Positions 22,499 to 31,401 of a DNA stretch of 45,000 nucleotides are shown in pieces (position 1 is the stretch's first letter; the number at the start of each line of letters is the position of its first letter). Source of the stretch: a virus; IMG/VR virus record IMGVR_UViG_3300044998_001139, positions 1-45,000 of that record; one strand, given 5' to 3'. A model generated the notes under the pieces. The model made no database searches. It was not told where the DNA came from and saw only the letters and a list, made by a program, of their open reading frames with translations. The position numbers and the translations under genes were made by a program.

Positions 22499-24460
22499 AT
22501 GATCGACTACGACGGCGCCGACGCGATCGAGCGCGCCTGGCGCGAAGGACTCACCCCCGATCCGCCGCTGACCGTCTCCGAGTGGGCCGACCGCCACCGG
22601 GTGCTGTCCAGCAAGGCCTCGAGCGAGCCGGGGCGCTGGCGCACGAGCCGCACGCCTTACTTGCGCGAGATCATGGATTGCCTGTCGCCCAGCTCGCCCA
22701 TCGAGCGGGTGGTGTTCATGAAGGCCGCGCAGCTGGGCGCCACCGAAATGGGCAGCAACTGGATCGGCTACGTGATCCACCACGCACCCGGGCCGATGAT
22801 GGCGGTATGGCCCACGGTGGAGATGGCCAAGCGCGCCTCCAAGCAGCGCATCGACCCGCTGATCGAGGAGTCGCCGGTGCTCTCCGAACTCATCGCCCCG
22901 GCGAGGAGCCGGGATTCGGGCAACACGATCCTGGCCAAGGAGTTTCGCGGCGGTGTGCTGGTGATGACCGGCGCCAACAGCGCGGTGGGCCTGCGCTCGA
23001 TGCCGGTGCGCTATCTCTTCCTCGACGAGGTGGACGGCTATCCGCTCGACGTCGAAGGAGAAGGCGATGCGATCTCGCTGGCGGAAGCCCGCACCCGCAC
23101 CTTCGCGCGGCGCAAGATCTTCATCGTCTCGACGCCCACCATCGCGGGGGCCTCGGCCATCGAACGCGAGTACGAGGCCAGCGACCAGCGCCGCTACTTC
23201 GTGCCCTGTCCGCACTGCGGCCACCGGCAATGGTTGCGTTTCGATCGGCTGCGCTGGGAGAAGGGCCGCCCGGAGACGGCGGCCTACGTCTGCGAATCCT
23301 GCGAGGCGCCCATTGCCGAGCACCACAAGACCTGGATGCTCGAGCACGGCCAGTGGCGCGCGACGGCGCAGGGCAAGACGGCGGGCTTTCACCTCTCGTC
23401 GCTGTACAGCCCGCTGGGCTGGCGCACCTGGCGCGACATCGCCGCGGCCTGGGAGGCGGCGATCGGCAAGGAAACCGGGTCGAGCGCCGCGATCAAGACC
23501 TTCAAGAACACCGAACTGGGTGAGACCTGGGTCGAGGAAGGCGAGGCGCCGGATTGGCAGCGCCTGCTCGAGCGCCGGGAGGACTACCCTCTGGGCCGGG
23601 TGCCGGCGGGCGGCCTGCTGCTGGTGGGCGGCGCCGACGTGCAGAAGGATCGCATCGAGGCCTCGATCTGGGCCTTCGGGCGTGGCAAGGAGGCCTGGCT
23701 CATCGAGCACCGGGTGCTGATGGGCGATACGGCCCGCGATGCGGTGTGGCAGCGCCTGGCCGAGCTGGTCGCCGAGACCTGGACCCACGCCTCGGGCGCC
23801 GCGATGCCGCTGGCCCGCTTCGCGCTGGATACCGGCTTTGCGACCCAGGAGGCCTACGCCTTCGTGCGCGCCTGCCGCGATGCGCGCGTGATGGCGGTCA
23901 AGGGGGTGTCGCGCGGAGCAGCCCTGATTGGCACGCCCACCGCGGTGGACGTCTCGCTCGCCGGCAAGAAGCTGCGCCGGGGCATCAAGGTGTATTCGGT
24001 GGCGGTAGGGCTGGCCAAGCTGGAGCTCTACAACAACCTGCGGAAGATGCCTGAGGTGGCCGAGGACGGCGCGACCCCGGTCTATCCGGCCGGATACGTC
24101 CACCTGCCCAAGATCGACGCCGAGTTCATCCAGCAGCTGTGCGCCGAGCAACTCGTCACCCGCCGCGACCGCAACGGCTACCCGGTGCGCGAGTGGCAGA
24201 AGATGCGCGAGCGCAACGAAGCCTTGGACTGCTACGTGTATGCCCGCGCGGCGGCCAGTGCCGCGGGGCTGGATCGTTTCGAGGAACGCCACTGGCGCGA
24301 ACTGGAGCGGCAACTGGGGCTGCCGCCGCCCGGCGAGTCCATGCCGTCGAACGAAATGCCCATCGAACGACCTCCCGAGGCCACCAATCGAGGTGGCATC
24401 AAGGTTTCTGCAACCCGCCACCCCGGCCGGCGTGTGATCCGCAGCCCCTGGCTGCGCTGA
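22499..24460 (+). CDS. Terminase large subunit, GpA family
   Basis: The 653-residue GpA-type packaging motor has the lambda-like deviant Walker A MKAAQLGATEMG (74-85) and Walker B LFLDEVDG (about 173-180). A zinc-ribbon follows (CPHCGH...CESCEAP). The nuclease half contains Asp380 in GGADVQKD and Asp444 in LDTGFA. It cuts concatemers at cos and drives DNA into the prohead. The ATG at 22499 begins MIDYDGADAIERAW; frame-extended starts upstream lie in terS. Confidence 0.95.
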   Translation: MIDYDGADAIERAWREGLTPDPPLTVSEWADRHRVLSSKASSEPGRWRTSRTPYLREIMDCLSPSSPIERVVFMKAAQLGATEMGSNWIGYVIHHAPGPMMAVWPTVEMAKRASKQRIDPLIEESPVLSELIAPARSRDSGNTILAKEFRGGVLVMTGANSAVGLRSMPVRYLFLDEVDGYPLDVEGEGDAISLAEARTRTFARRKIFIVSTPTIAGASAIEREYEASDQRRYFVPCPHCGHRQWLRFDRLRWEKGRPETAAYVCESCEAPIAEHHKTWMLEHGQWRATAQGKTAGFHLSSLYSPLGWRTWRDIAAAWEAAIGKETGSSAAIKTFKNTELGETWVEEGEAPDWQRLLERREDYPLGRVPAGGLLLVGGADVQKDRIEASIWAFGRGKEAWLIEHRVLMGDTARDAVWQRLAELVAETWTHASGAAMPLARFALDTGFATQEAYAFVRACRDARVMAVKGVSRGAALIGTPTAVDVSLAGKKLRRGIKVYSVAVGLAKLELYNNLRKMPEVAEDGATPVYPAGYVHLPKIDAEFIQQLCAEQLVTRRDRNGYPVREWQKMRERNEALDCYVYARAAASAAGLDRFEERHWRELERQLGLPPPGESMPSNEMPIERPPEATNRGGIKVSATRHPGRRVIRSPWLR

Positions 24461-24496
24461 TTCCCGCCGGCCGATCTGACGCCGCAAGGAGAACCC

Positions 24497-24988
24497 ATGA
24501 GTCTGGCCACCCGCCTCGAAAGCCTGGTCATCCGCGTCGCGCAGGAGTTCAACGACGTCCGCGCCAAGGCCGGGAATCTCGCCAACCTCACCACCACCGA
24601 CAAATCCAGCCTGGTGGCGGCCATCAACGAGCTCAAGGCCGCGGTGCTGGCATCGGGCGCGATCGACGACAGCCAGGTCGCCACCACCAGCACCTATTCG
24701 TCGAGCAAGATCGTCACGCTGCTCGATGCGCTCAAGGCCGAGATCCTGGGCGGCGCGGACGCCGCCTACGACACCTTGCTGGAGATCCAGCAGCTGCTGC
24801 AAAACGGCACCAGCGGCCTGGATGCCTTACTGGCGGCGGTCAACAACCGGGTGCGCTTCGACGCGGCGCAAACGCTGACCGCGGCCGAAGCCGCGCAGGC
24901 GCGCAGCAACATCGGCGCGGTGGCCGCCAGCGAGGTGGGCGACACCGACACCGACTTCGTCGCCGTGTTCGAAGGGGCGCTGCTCTGA
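24497..24988 (+). CDS. Fibre-like structural protein in the head module
   Basis: The 163-residue protein resembles the N-terminal parts of phage fibres, with MSLATRLESLVIRVAQEFNDV, NLTTTDKSSLVAAINEL and later RVRFDAAQTLTAAEAAQARSNIGA. Fibres of this type are usually tail proteins, but this gene lies between terminase and gpW. It may decorate the head or portal vertex. It starts 36 bases after TerL with AGGAG ahead, and TGATG links it to the next gene. Confidence 0.75.
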   Translation: MSLATRLESLVIRVAQEFNDVRAKAGNLANLTTTDKSSLVAAINELKAAVLASGAIDDSQVATTSTYSSSKIVTLLDALKAEILGGADAAYDTLLEIQQLLQNGTSGLDALLAAVNNRVRFDAAQTLTAAEAAQARSNIGAVAASEVGDTDTDFVAVFEGALL

Positions 24989-25380
24989 TGAGCCTGGCCG
25001 CGCGCATCGCCGCCTTGGCCAGCCGCATTGGGATCGAGGTCCAGACCAAGATCGATGCCGGCCATCCGGGGCTGGCGCGGGCCTGGGTGTGCTTCGGTTG
25101 GGTCGGCAACCAGATCGTCGTGCGCGCCGCGCACAACGTGGCCGCGGTGACCCGCACCGCAGCCGGCCGCTACCGCGTGAGCTTTGCCACACCGATGCCG
25201 GATGCGAACTACTGCTGGGTGGGTGTGGCCCGCAGCAACACCAACACGGGCACGCAGCGGCTGCTGATCGTGCGCTCGACCTTGGATGAGAAGACGCCGA
25301 CGCACGTCGATGTGGGCTGCGCGACCACCGCGGCGTCCTTCGCCGACTCCACCGAAATCAACCTCGTGGTCTACCGCTGA
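24988..25380 (+). CDS. Second fibre-like head protein
   Basis: The 130-residue product starts MSLAARIAALASRIGIEV, like the gene before it, and then turns to a beta-rich body (GRYRVSFATPMPDANYCWVGVARS) ending LVVYR. That body resembles fibre-tip or collar domains. Together the two genes could give shaft and tip of one head fibre. Start and stop overlap both neighbours by single bases (TGATG). Confidence 0.65.
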   Translation: MSLAARIAALASRIGIEVQTKIDAGHPGLARAWVCFGWVGNQIVVRAAHNVAAVTRTAAGRYRVSFATPMPDANYCWVGVARSNTNTGTQRLLIVRSTLDEKTPTHVDVGCATTAASFADSTEINLVVYR

Positions 25381-25601
25381 TGGCCTATACCCAAGCCCAT
25401 CTCGAAGCCTTGGAAGCGGCGCTGGCCAAAGGCGAAAAACGCGTGACCTTCGGCGACAAGACCGTCGAGTACCGCAGTGTCGAGGAACTGCAGGCTGCGA
25501 TCGCGGCGGTCAAGCGCGACCTGTTCGAGCAGGCGGCTGCCACGGGACTGTGGCCCGGCGCGCCGCGGCAGATCCGCATCACCACGAGCAAGGGGTTCTG
25601 A
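25380..25601 (+). CDS. Head-tail connector gpW
   Basis: The 73-residue protein matches gpW of lambda in size and place. It has an N-terminal helix TQAHLEALEAALAKGEKRVTFGDKTVEYRS and a helix VEELQAAIAAVKRDL with a basic end. gpW seals the portal after packaging and readies the head for the tail. It is coupled to both neighbours by overlaps. Confidence 0.85.
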   Translation: MAYTQAHLEALEAALAKGEKRVTFGDKTVEYRSVEELQAAIAAVKRDLFEQAAATGLWPGAPRQIRITTSKGF

Positions 25602-27088
25602 TGGCCTGGTACGCGAAGATCCGCAGTCTGTTTGGCGGGCCGCCGGTGCACGAGGCCGCCGGCCGTGGCCGTCGCTCCTTGGCGTGGATGCCCGGTAACC
25701 CCGGCGCGGTGGCGGCGATGCTGGCCACGAGCGCCGAACTGCGCACCAAGAGCCGCGACCTGGTGCGGCGCAACGCCTGGGCCAATGCCGGTATCGAGGC
25801 GTTCGTCGCCAACGCGGTGGGCACTGGCATCAAACCGCAGTCGATGGCCGAGGATGAAGCCTTCCGCGCCGACGTGCAGGCACTGTGGCGCGACTGGACG
25901 GAGGTGGCCGACACCACCGGGCAGACCGACTTCTACGGCCTGCAGGCGCTCGCCTGCCGGGCCATGCTCGAGGGGGGCGAGTGCCTGATTCGCCTGCGCT
26001 GGCGGCGTCCTGAGGACGGCCTGATCGTGCCGCTGCAATTGCAGCTTCTCGAAGCCGAGCATCTGCCGCTGCATCTCAACACGGAGCTGCCCTCGGGCAA
26101 CGTCGTGCGCGCCGGCATCGAGTTCGACAGCCTGGGGCGGCGCGTGGCCTACCACCTGTATCGCTCCCACCCCGAAGATGGGCGGCTTGCGCCCATGTCG
26201 GGCCAGGGCGGGCAGGAGACGGTGCGAGTTCCGGCAACCGAGATCATGCACCTCTACCGGGTGCTGCGCCCTGGCCAGATCCGCGGCGAGCCGTGGCTCG
26301 CGCGCGCGCTGGTCAAGCTCAACGAGCTGGACCAGTACGACGACGCCGAACTCGTGCGCAAGAAAACCGCGGCCATGTTCGCCGGCTTCATCACGCGGCT
26401 TGCTCCCGAGGACAACCTGATGGGCGAAGGCGTGGCCAACGATGCCGGCATCGCGCTGGCGGGGATGGAGCCTGGAACCTTGCAGATTCTGGAGCCGGGC
26501 GAGGACGTGAAGTTCTCCGATCCGGCCGACGTGGGCGGCAGCTACGGCGAATTCCTGCGCGCGCAGTTTCGCGCGGTCGCCGCGGCCATCGGCGTGACCT
26601 ACGAGCAATTGACCGGAGACCTCTCCGGCGTGAACTACTCCTCCATCCGTGCCGGGATGCTGGAATTCCGCCGCCGCATCGAGGCGATCCAGCACGGCGT
26701 GCTGGTGCACCAGTTGTGCCGCCCGGTGTGGAACGCCTGGCTCGATCAGGCCGTGCTGGCCGGCGGCCTCACGGCACCCGGCTACGCCCGGCGTCGGCGA
26801 GAGTACCTGGCCTGCAAATGGATTCCCCAGGGCTGGCAGTGGGTCGACCCCGAGAAAGAGTTCAAGGCGATGCTGCTGGCGATTCGGGCGGGCCTCATGA
26901 GCCGCTCGGAAGCGATCTCGGCCTTTGGCTACGACGCCGAGGATGTCGACCGCGAGATCGCCGCCGACAACCAGCGTGCCGATGACCTCGGCCTGATCTT
27001 CGACTCCGATCCGCGCCGCACGACCAAGGGCGGCGGCAGCGCCGAGTCCAACGCACAGGCCGCCGATAGCCCTGCGCCGGCCGCCTGA
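25601..27088 (+). CDS. Lambda-family portal protein
   Basis: The 495-residue portal forms the ring at the head vertex through which DNA moves. It shows ARAWIEAFVANAVGTGIKPQS-type features (LVRRNAWANAGIEAF), the EIMHLYRVLRPGQIRGEPWLARALVKLNELDQY segment typical of lambda-type portals (PF05136), and SYGEFLRAQFRAVAAAIGVTYEQLTGD. The start at 25601 is directly joined to gpW. The C-terminus is Ala-rich and flexible. Confidence 0.93.
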   Translation: MAWYAKIRSLFGGPPVHEAAGRGRRSLAWMPGNPGAVAAMLATSAELRTKSRDLVRRNAWANAGIEAFVANAVGTGIKPQSMAEDEAFRADVQALWRDWTEVADTTGQTDFYGLQALACRAMLEGGECLIRLRWRRPEDGLIVPLQLQLLEAEHLPLHLNTELPSGNVVRAGIEFDSLGRRVAYHLYRSHPEDGRLAPMSGQGGQETVRVPATEIMHLYRVLRPGQIRGEPWLARALVKLNELDQYDDAELVRKKTAAMFAGFITRLAPEDNLMGEGVANDAGIALAGMEPGTLQILEPGEDVKFSDPADVGGSYGEFLRAQFRAVAAAIGVTYEQLTGDLSGVNYSSIRAGMLEFRRRIEAIQHGVLVHQLCRPVWNAWLDQAVLAGGLTAPGYARRRREYLACKWIPQGWQWVDPEKEFKAMLLAIRAGLMSRSEAISAFGYDAEDVDREIAADNQRADDLGLIFDSDPRRTTKGGGSAESNAQAADSPAPAA

Positions 27089-27098
27089 AGGAACCCGC

Positions 27099-28307
27099 AT
27101 GATCCCGTTGCCGCATCTGGCGGCGCGTCTGTTTGGCGCGCCGCTGCTGATCCATCGCCCGAAACTTGAGGTCATCCTGGCCGTGCTGGGGCCGCGCATC
27201 GGTTTGGCGGATAGAGGAGCGCCGCTACCGCCACCCGCTCTGCGCAGCCAGCCTGCCGCCAAGGCGGGCATCGCCGTCTTGCCGATCCACGGCACGTTGG
27301 TGCGGCGCACTGGCGGGCTGGAAGCCGCTTCGGGGCTGACCAGCTACCAGGACATCGCCGCGCAGCTGGATGCGGCGATCGCCGACCCGGAAGTTGCGGC
27401 CATCGTGCTCGATATCGACTCACCCGGCGGCGAGTCCGGTGGTGTGTTCGACCTGGCCGACCGCGTGCGTGCGGCTGCGCAGATCAAGCCAGTCTGGGCG
27501 CTGGCCAACGATATGGCCTACTCGGCGGCCTACGCCATCGGCTCGGCCGCCAGCCGCCTCATGGTCACCCGCACCGCAGGCGTTGGCTCGATTGGCGTCA
27601 TCGCCATGCACGCGGATCAGTCAGTGCGCGATGCCCAGGACGGCATCCGGTACACGACCGTGTTCGCCGGCGCGCGCAAGAACGATCTCAACCCGCACGA
27701 GCCGATCTCGGACGAAGCCCACGCCTTGCTCAAGCGCGAGGTGGATCGGATCTACGGCCTGTTCGTCGACACCGTGGCCCGCCATCGCGGCCTGAGCACG
27801 GACGCGGTGCGTGCCACCGAAGCCGGCGTGTTCTTCGGACAGGACGCCGTTGCGGCAGGGCTGGCCGATGCCGTCGGCAGCTTCGACGACCTGCTGACCG
27901 ATTTGACCGCGGCACTTTCACCGCCGGCGACGCGTGCCATCGCGCCGCCGGGACGCCTTCACCCACCACGACTGGAGCCTCTCATGAATGAACCCGGAAC
28001 CCTTGCTGATCCTGGGCTTGGCGCTGATCCTGAGCGCGCTGCTGGCGCGCATGCGCCGATGACCATCGAGGACGCACAGGAGATCGCCGAGCTGTGCGCG
28101 CTGGCGGGCTGCCCCGAGCGCATTGCCGCTTACCTCGCCGCACGCACGCCACCCGCCCTGGTGCGCAGCCAGCTGCTGGCTGTCCGCGCCAGCGGGCAGG
28201 AGATCAACAGCCACATCGCGCCGGATGCGGCCAAGCCGAATCCTCCATCCCTCCACGACAACCCCCTGGTGCAGGCGGCCCGCGCCCGCGCCGGCAAGGA
28301 GAAGTGA
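27099..28307 (+). CDS. S49-family head maturation protease
   Basis: The 402-residue SppA/ClpP-fold serine protease (lambda gpC type) has Ser142 in YSAAYAIGSA as nucleophile and Lys194 in GARKNDLNP as general base. IVLDIDSPGGESGG (about 106-119) lies in the core. It trims portal and scaffold in the prohead. The C-terminal 110 residues are the scaffold region, also made separately from an internal start. It begins 11 bases after the portal stop with AAGGA. Confidence 0.92.
   Translation: MIPLPHLAARLFGAPLLIHRPKLEVILAVLGPRIGLADRGAPLPPPALRSQPAAKAGIAVLPIHGTLVRRTGGLEAASGLTSYQDIAAQLDAAIADPEVAAIVLDIDSPGGESGGVFDLADRVRAAAQIKPVWALANDMAYSAAYAIGSAASRLMVTRTAGVGSIGVIAMHADQSVRDAQDGIRYTTVFAGARKNDLNPHEPISDEAHALLKREVDRIYGLFVDTVARHRGLSTDAVRATEAGVFFGQDAVAAGLADAVGSFDDLLTDLTAALSPPATRAIAPPGRLHPPRLEPLMNEPGTLADPGLGADPERAAGAHAPMTIEDAQEIAELCALAGCPERIAAYLAARTPPALVRSQLLAVRASGQEINSHIAPDAAKPNPPSLHDNPLVQAARARAGKEK
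27984..28307 (+). CDS. Nested scaffold protein (Nu3-like) in frame with the protease
   Basis: ATG 27984 lies at codon 296 of the protease gene and is preceded by GGAG six bases away. The 107-residue product (MNEPGTLADPGLGADPER..., IEDAQEIAELCALAGCPERIAAYLAARTPP) would be a helical scaffold. Lambda C and Nu3 show the same nesting. Expression is inferred. Confidence 0.6.
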   Translation: MNEPGTLADPGLGADPERAAGAHAPMTIEDAQEIAELCALAGCPERIAAYLAARTPPALVRSQLLAVRASGQEINSHIAPDAAKPNPPSLHDNPLVQAARARAGKEK

Positions 28308-28308
28308 C

Positions 28309-28686
28309 ATGCCCGCCATCACCGAAGGACTGAATCTCGGCGATCTTCTGAAGTACGAAGCGCCCAATCTCTATTCCCGCGACCAGGTCACGGTCGGCGC
28401 GGGCCAGAACCTGCCCCTGGGTGCGGTCGTGGGCTTGGTCACCGCCACCGGTAAGGCCAAGAGACTCGACCCATCGGCCACCGATGGCAGCCAGGTGGCC
28501 GCCGGCGTGCTGATGCAAGACGTAGACGCCACGCTCATCGACCGCGAGGACGGCCTGATGCTGGCCCGCCACGCCATCGTCGCCGATCACGCCCTGGTGT
28601 GGCCCGCCGCCATCACCGCCTCGGAAAAGCAGGCTGCCATCGCGCAGCTCAAGAGCCTGGGCATCCTCGTGCGCAAAGGAGTCTGA
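28309..28686 (+). CDS. Head decoration protein D
   Basis: The 125-residue protein matches the lambda gpD fold. It has SRDQVTVGAGQNLPLGAVVGLV, then AAGVLMQDVDATLIDRE, and ARHAIVADHALVWPAAI. Trimers stabilise the expanded head. It is placed between protease and capsid, as in lambda. Confidence 0.9.
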   Translation: MPAITEGLNLGDLLKYEAPNLYSRDQVTVGAGQNLPLGAVVGLVTATGKAKRLDPSATDGSQVAAGVLMQDVDATLIDREDGLMLARHAIVADHALVWPAAITASEKQAAIAQLKSLGILVRKGV

Positions 28687-28688
28687 CG

Positions 28689-29690
28689 ATGAACAACCCC
28701 TTCGAGAACCCCGCCTTCTCGATGTCGGCGCTGACCGCCGCCATCAACATCCTGCCCAACAACTACGGCCGCCTGGAAGAGATGGGTCTGTTCCCAGCCA
28801 AGCCGGTGCGCTTCCGCTCGGTCGCCGTGGAGGAGAAGAACGGCGTGCTCACCCTGCTGCCGACGATGCCGGTGGGCTCGCCCGGCACGGTGGCCAAGCG
28901 CGGCAAGCGCAAGCTGCGCTCGTTCGGCATTCCGCACATCCCGCACGACGACGTGGTGCTGCCCGAGGAAGTGCAGGGCATCCGCGCCTTCGGTTCGGAG
29001 ACCGAGGTGCAGACCGTGGCGGCGGTGATGGCCGAGCACCTGCAGGCAATGCGCAACAAGCACGCCATCACCCTGGAGCATCTGCGCATGGGCGCCTTGA
29101 AAGGCAGCATCCTCGATGCCGACGGCACCGAGCTCTACAACCTGTTCGACTTGTTCGAGATCTCGCCCAAGGTCATCAACTTTCAGCTCGGCAACCCGGG
29201 CACCGACGTCAAGAAGAAGTGTCTCGAGCTCAAGCGCTACATGGAAAAGAACCTCATGGGCGAGCGCATGACCGGCATCCACTGCCTGGTGTCCGAGGAG
29301 TTCTTCGATGCGCTGACCAGCCATGAGAAGGTCGTCGCCGCCTACGACCGCTGGCAGGACAGCCTGGCCCTGCGCTCGGACATGCGCGCGGGCTTTACCT
29401 TCGCTGGCATCACCTTCGAGGAATATTCGGGCGAGGCCAGCGACGGCGACACCACGCGCCGCTTCATCGCCGCCGGCGAGGGCCATGCCTTCCCGCTGGG
29501 CACGGTGGACACCTTCGCCACCTACTTCGCGCCGGCCGACTTCAACGAGACGGCCAACACGCTGGGCCAGCCGCTGTACGCCAAGCAGGAGCCGCGCAAG
29601 TTCGACCGCGGCACCGACATCCACACCCAGTCCAACCCACTGCCGATGTGCCATCGCCCGGCCGTGTTGGTGAAGGTGCTGGCGTCCTGA
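28689..29690 (+). CDS. Major capsid protein E
   Basis: The 333-residue protein of the gpE family (HK97 fold) has MPVGSPGTVAKRGKRKLRSF (about 61-80). It continues with PHIPHDDVVLPEEVQGIRAFG and later MRAGFTFAGITFEEYSG and IAAGEGHAFPLGTVDTFATY. It forms the head shell. Its stop overlaps the next start (TGATG). Confidence 0.93.
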   Translation: MNNPFENPAFSMSALTAAINILPNNYGRLEEMGLFPAKPVRFRSVAVEEKNGVLTLLPTMPVGSPGTVAKRGKRKLRSFGIPHIPHDDVVLPEEVQGIRAFGSETEVQTVAAVMAEHLQAMRNKHAITLEHLRMGALKGSILDADGTELYNLFDLFEISPKVINFQLGNPGTDVKKKCLELKRYMEKNLMGERMTGIHCLVSEEFFDALTSHEKVVAAYDRWQDSLALRSDMRAGFTFAGITFEEYSGEASDGDTTRRFIAAGEGHAFPLGTVDTFATYFAPADFNETANTLGQPLYAKQEPRKFDRGTDIHTQSNPLPMCHRPAVLVKVLAS

Positions 29691-29968
29691 TGGACGTTGA
29701 AACGCTGTACGAAGCGGCCCGCAATGCCGGACTGCTGACTGCCGTCACGGTCGCGGGCACCACGGTGCATTGCGCCTTCCGCGCCCCGGACGAGACGGTG
29801 CTCGACGGGCTGGCACTGTCGCGGGACTACCAGATCGACTACCCGGCGTCTTGGATGACGCTGGCCGTCGGGGACACGGTCGAGGTGGCGGGCAGCAGCT
29901 ATCAGGTGCGCGACGTGCGCGCCATCGGCGACGGCGCCGAGCATCGCGCCTTTCTCTCCCAGCTCTGA
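29690..29968 (+). CDS. Head-tail joining protein, FII-like
   Basis: The 92-residue beta-rich protein (VTVAGTTVHCAFRAPDE, LAVGDTVEVAGSSYQVRDVRAIGDG) sits where lambda FII does, after the capsid gene, and has its size. It would link gpW-sealed heads to tails. Identity is based on position and a general pattern. Confidence 0.7.
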   Translation: MDVETLYEAARNAGLLTAVTVAGTTVHCAFRAPDETVLDGLALSRDYQIDYPASWMTLAVGDTVEVAGSSYQVRDVRAIGDGAEHRAFLSQL

Positions 29969-29978
29969 GGAATGCCCC

Positions 29979-30404
29979 ATGAACTCCATCCGCGAGCGCC
30001 TCTTGCGGGAGGTCGTCGCACGCTTGTCATCGGCGATTGCACCGATCCCGGTGCTGCGCATGCCGGCCGTGCCGGTTACCCGCGAGGCCAGTCCGGCGCT
30101 GCTGCTGTTCGTCGAGAGCGACAGCATCACGGCCCACGCCAACCATCTCGTCGACCGGCAGCTGTCTGTCCGGCTTGCCGTGGTGGCGCGCGGCGCGGAT
30201 GCCTTCGACGTGGCCGACCGGCTGCTCACCGCGGCGCACGCGGCCATGCTCGCCGACCCGAATCTGGGCGGTTTGGCCATCGCCGTGCGCGAGATCGACT
30301 GCGAATGGGAGTTCGACGAAGCCGACGCCGGGGCCGTCGCGCTGCCCGCCCGTTACGAAATCCGCTACCGCACCCACGCCCTCGACCTCACCCAAACAGG
30401 ATGA
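29979..30404 (+). CDS. Minor tail / tail terminator protein
   Basis: The 141-residue protein (SIRERLLREVVARLSSAIAPIPVLRMP, later ARYEIRYRTHALDLTQTG) resembles tail completion proteins of the gpU/gpZ place. A long helix and central strands fit a tail terminator that caps the tube. AGGA precedes the ATG. Confidence 0.65.
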   Translation: MNSIRERLLREVVARLSSAIAPIPVLRMPAVPVTREASPALLLFVESDSITAHANHLVDRQLSVRLAVVARGADAFDVADRLLTAAHAAMLADPNLGGLAIAVREIDCEWEFDEADAGAVALPARYEIRYRTHALDLTQTG

Positions 30405-30411
30405 ACCCCTT

Positions 30412-30636
30412 ATGCCAAATCTCTCCATCGAGCTACTGAAACCCCATACCCACGCAGGCAAGCGCCTCGCTGTGGGTGAGCGCCTCGACATCCACGAGGC
30501 CAGCGCCCGCTGGCTGATCGCCCAGGGCGTGGCCCGGCTCGTCACGCCGGAGTCCTCGACCCCATCCCTCAAACCCTCGCGCCGTGACGGTTCCGCCGTC
30601 GGGGCCCCGTCCACGCACACCCCCACGGGAGACTGA
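30412..30636 (+). CDS. Small tail-region protein
   Basis: The 74-residue protein has a compact front (IELLKPHTHAGKRLAVGERLDIHEASARWLIAQGVA) and a disordered Ser/Pro-rich tail. Similar short proteins stand between tail completion and tube genes in many phages. The function is unknown. Confidence 0.65.
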   Translation: MPNLSIELLKPHTHAGKRLAVGERLDIHEASARWLIAQGVARLVTPESSTPSLKPSRRDGSAVGAPSTHTPTGD

Positions 30637-30638
30637 CC

Positions 30639-31391
30639 ATGGCCTACTTCTCCGGACAGGGACGCGTCTACATCGGCGCGCGCGACTCGGCCGGCAATCC
30701 GGCGGGGCTGACCTTCGTCGGCAACGTGCCGGAACTGAAGGTGTCGCTGTCGGTGGACACCATCGAGCACCAGGAGGCGCAGTCCGGCCAGCGCCTGACC
30801 GACCTGCAACTGATCAAGACCAAGAAGGGCGAGTTCGCCTGCACGCTGGAAGAACTCATCCCGACCAACCTGGCGCTGGCGCTCTACGGGCACAGCACCC
30901 AGGTCACGCCGGGCACGGTCACCGGCGAAGCCTTGCCCAACCCGGTCACGCCGGGGCATCTCTATCCGCTCGCGATGCAAAACGTCTCGGCGGTGCAGGT
31001 CCAGGACTCGGACAGCCCGCCCAAGACGCTGCCGGCCAGCCAGTACACCGTCAACGCCAAGCACGGCTCGCTGGTGATCCTGGATGCCACCACCGGCGGC
31101 CCGTACACCGAGCCCTTCACGGTGGACTACGCGTTCGGGGCGGCCAGCCACACGGCCATGTTCACGCAAGCTTTGCCCGAGCGCTGGATCCGCTTCGAGG
31201 GCCTCAACACCGCCGACGGCAACCGCGAGGTGGTGATCGACCTCTATCGCGTGGCCATCAATCCGGCCAAGGATCTGTCCATCATCACCGACGAGCTGCT
31301 CAAGTTCGAACTCTCCGGCCAGGTGCTGGCGGACCTCACCAAGCCGGTCGGCGGCGATCTCGGCCAGTTCGGCCGCCTGGTGCTCCTGTAA
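30639..31391 (+). CDS. Major tail tube protein
   Basis: The 250-residue beta-rich protein starts AYFSGQGRVYIG and contains TIEHQEAQSGQRLTDLQ and SLVILDATTGGPYTEPFTVDYAFG. Placement just before the chaperone frameshift pair and tape measure identifies the tail tube of a long noncontractile tail. No sheath gene is present, so the phage is siphovirus-like. Confidence 0.8.
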   Translation: MAYFSGQGRVYIGARDSAGNPAGLTFVGNVPELKVSLSVDTIEHQEAQSGQRLTDLQLIKTKKGEFACTLEELIPTNLALALYGHSTQVTPGTVTGEALPNPVTPGHLYPLAMQNVSAVQVQDSDSPPKTLPASQYTVNAKHGSLVILDATTGGPYTEPFTVDYAFGAASHTAMFTQALPERWIRFEGLNTADGNREVVIDLYRVAINPAKDLSIITDELLKFELSGQVLADLTKPVGGDLGQFGRLVLL

Positions 31392-31401
31392 GAGGAAGGC
31401 G

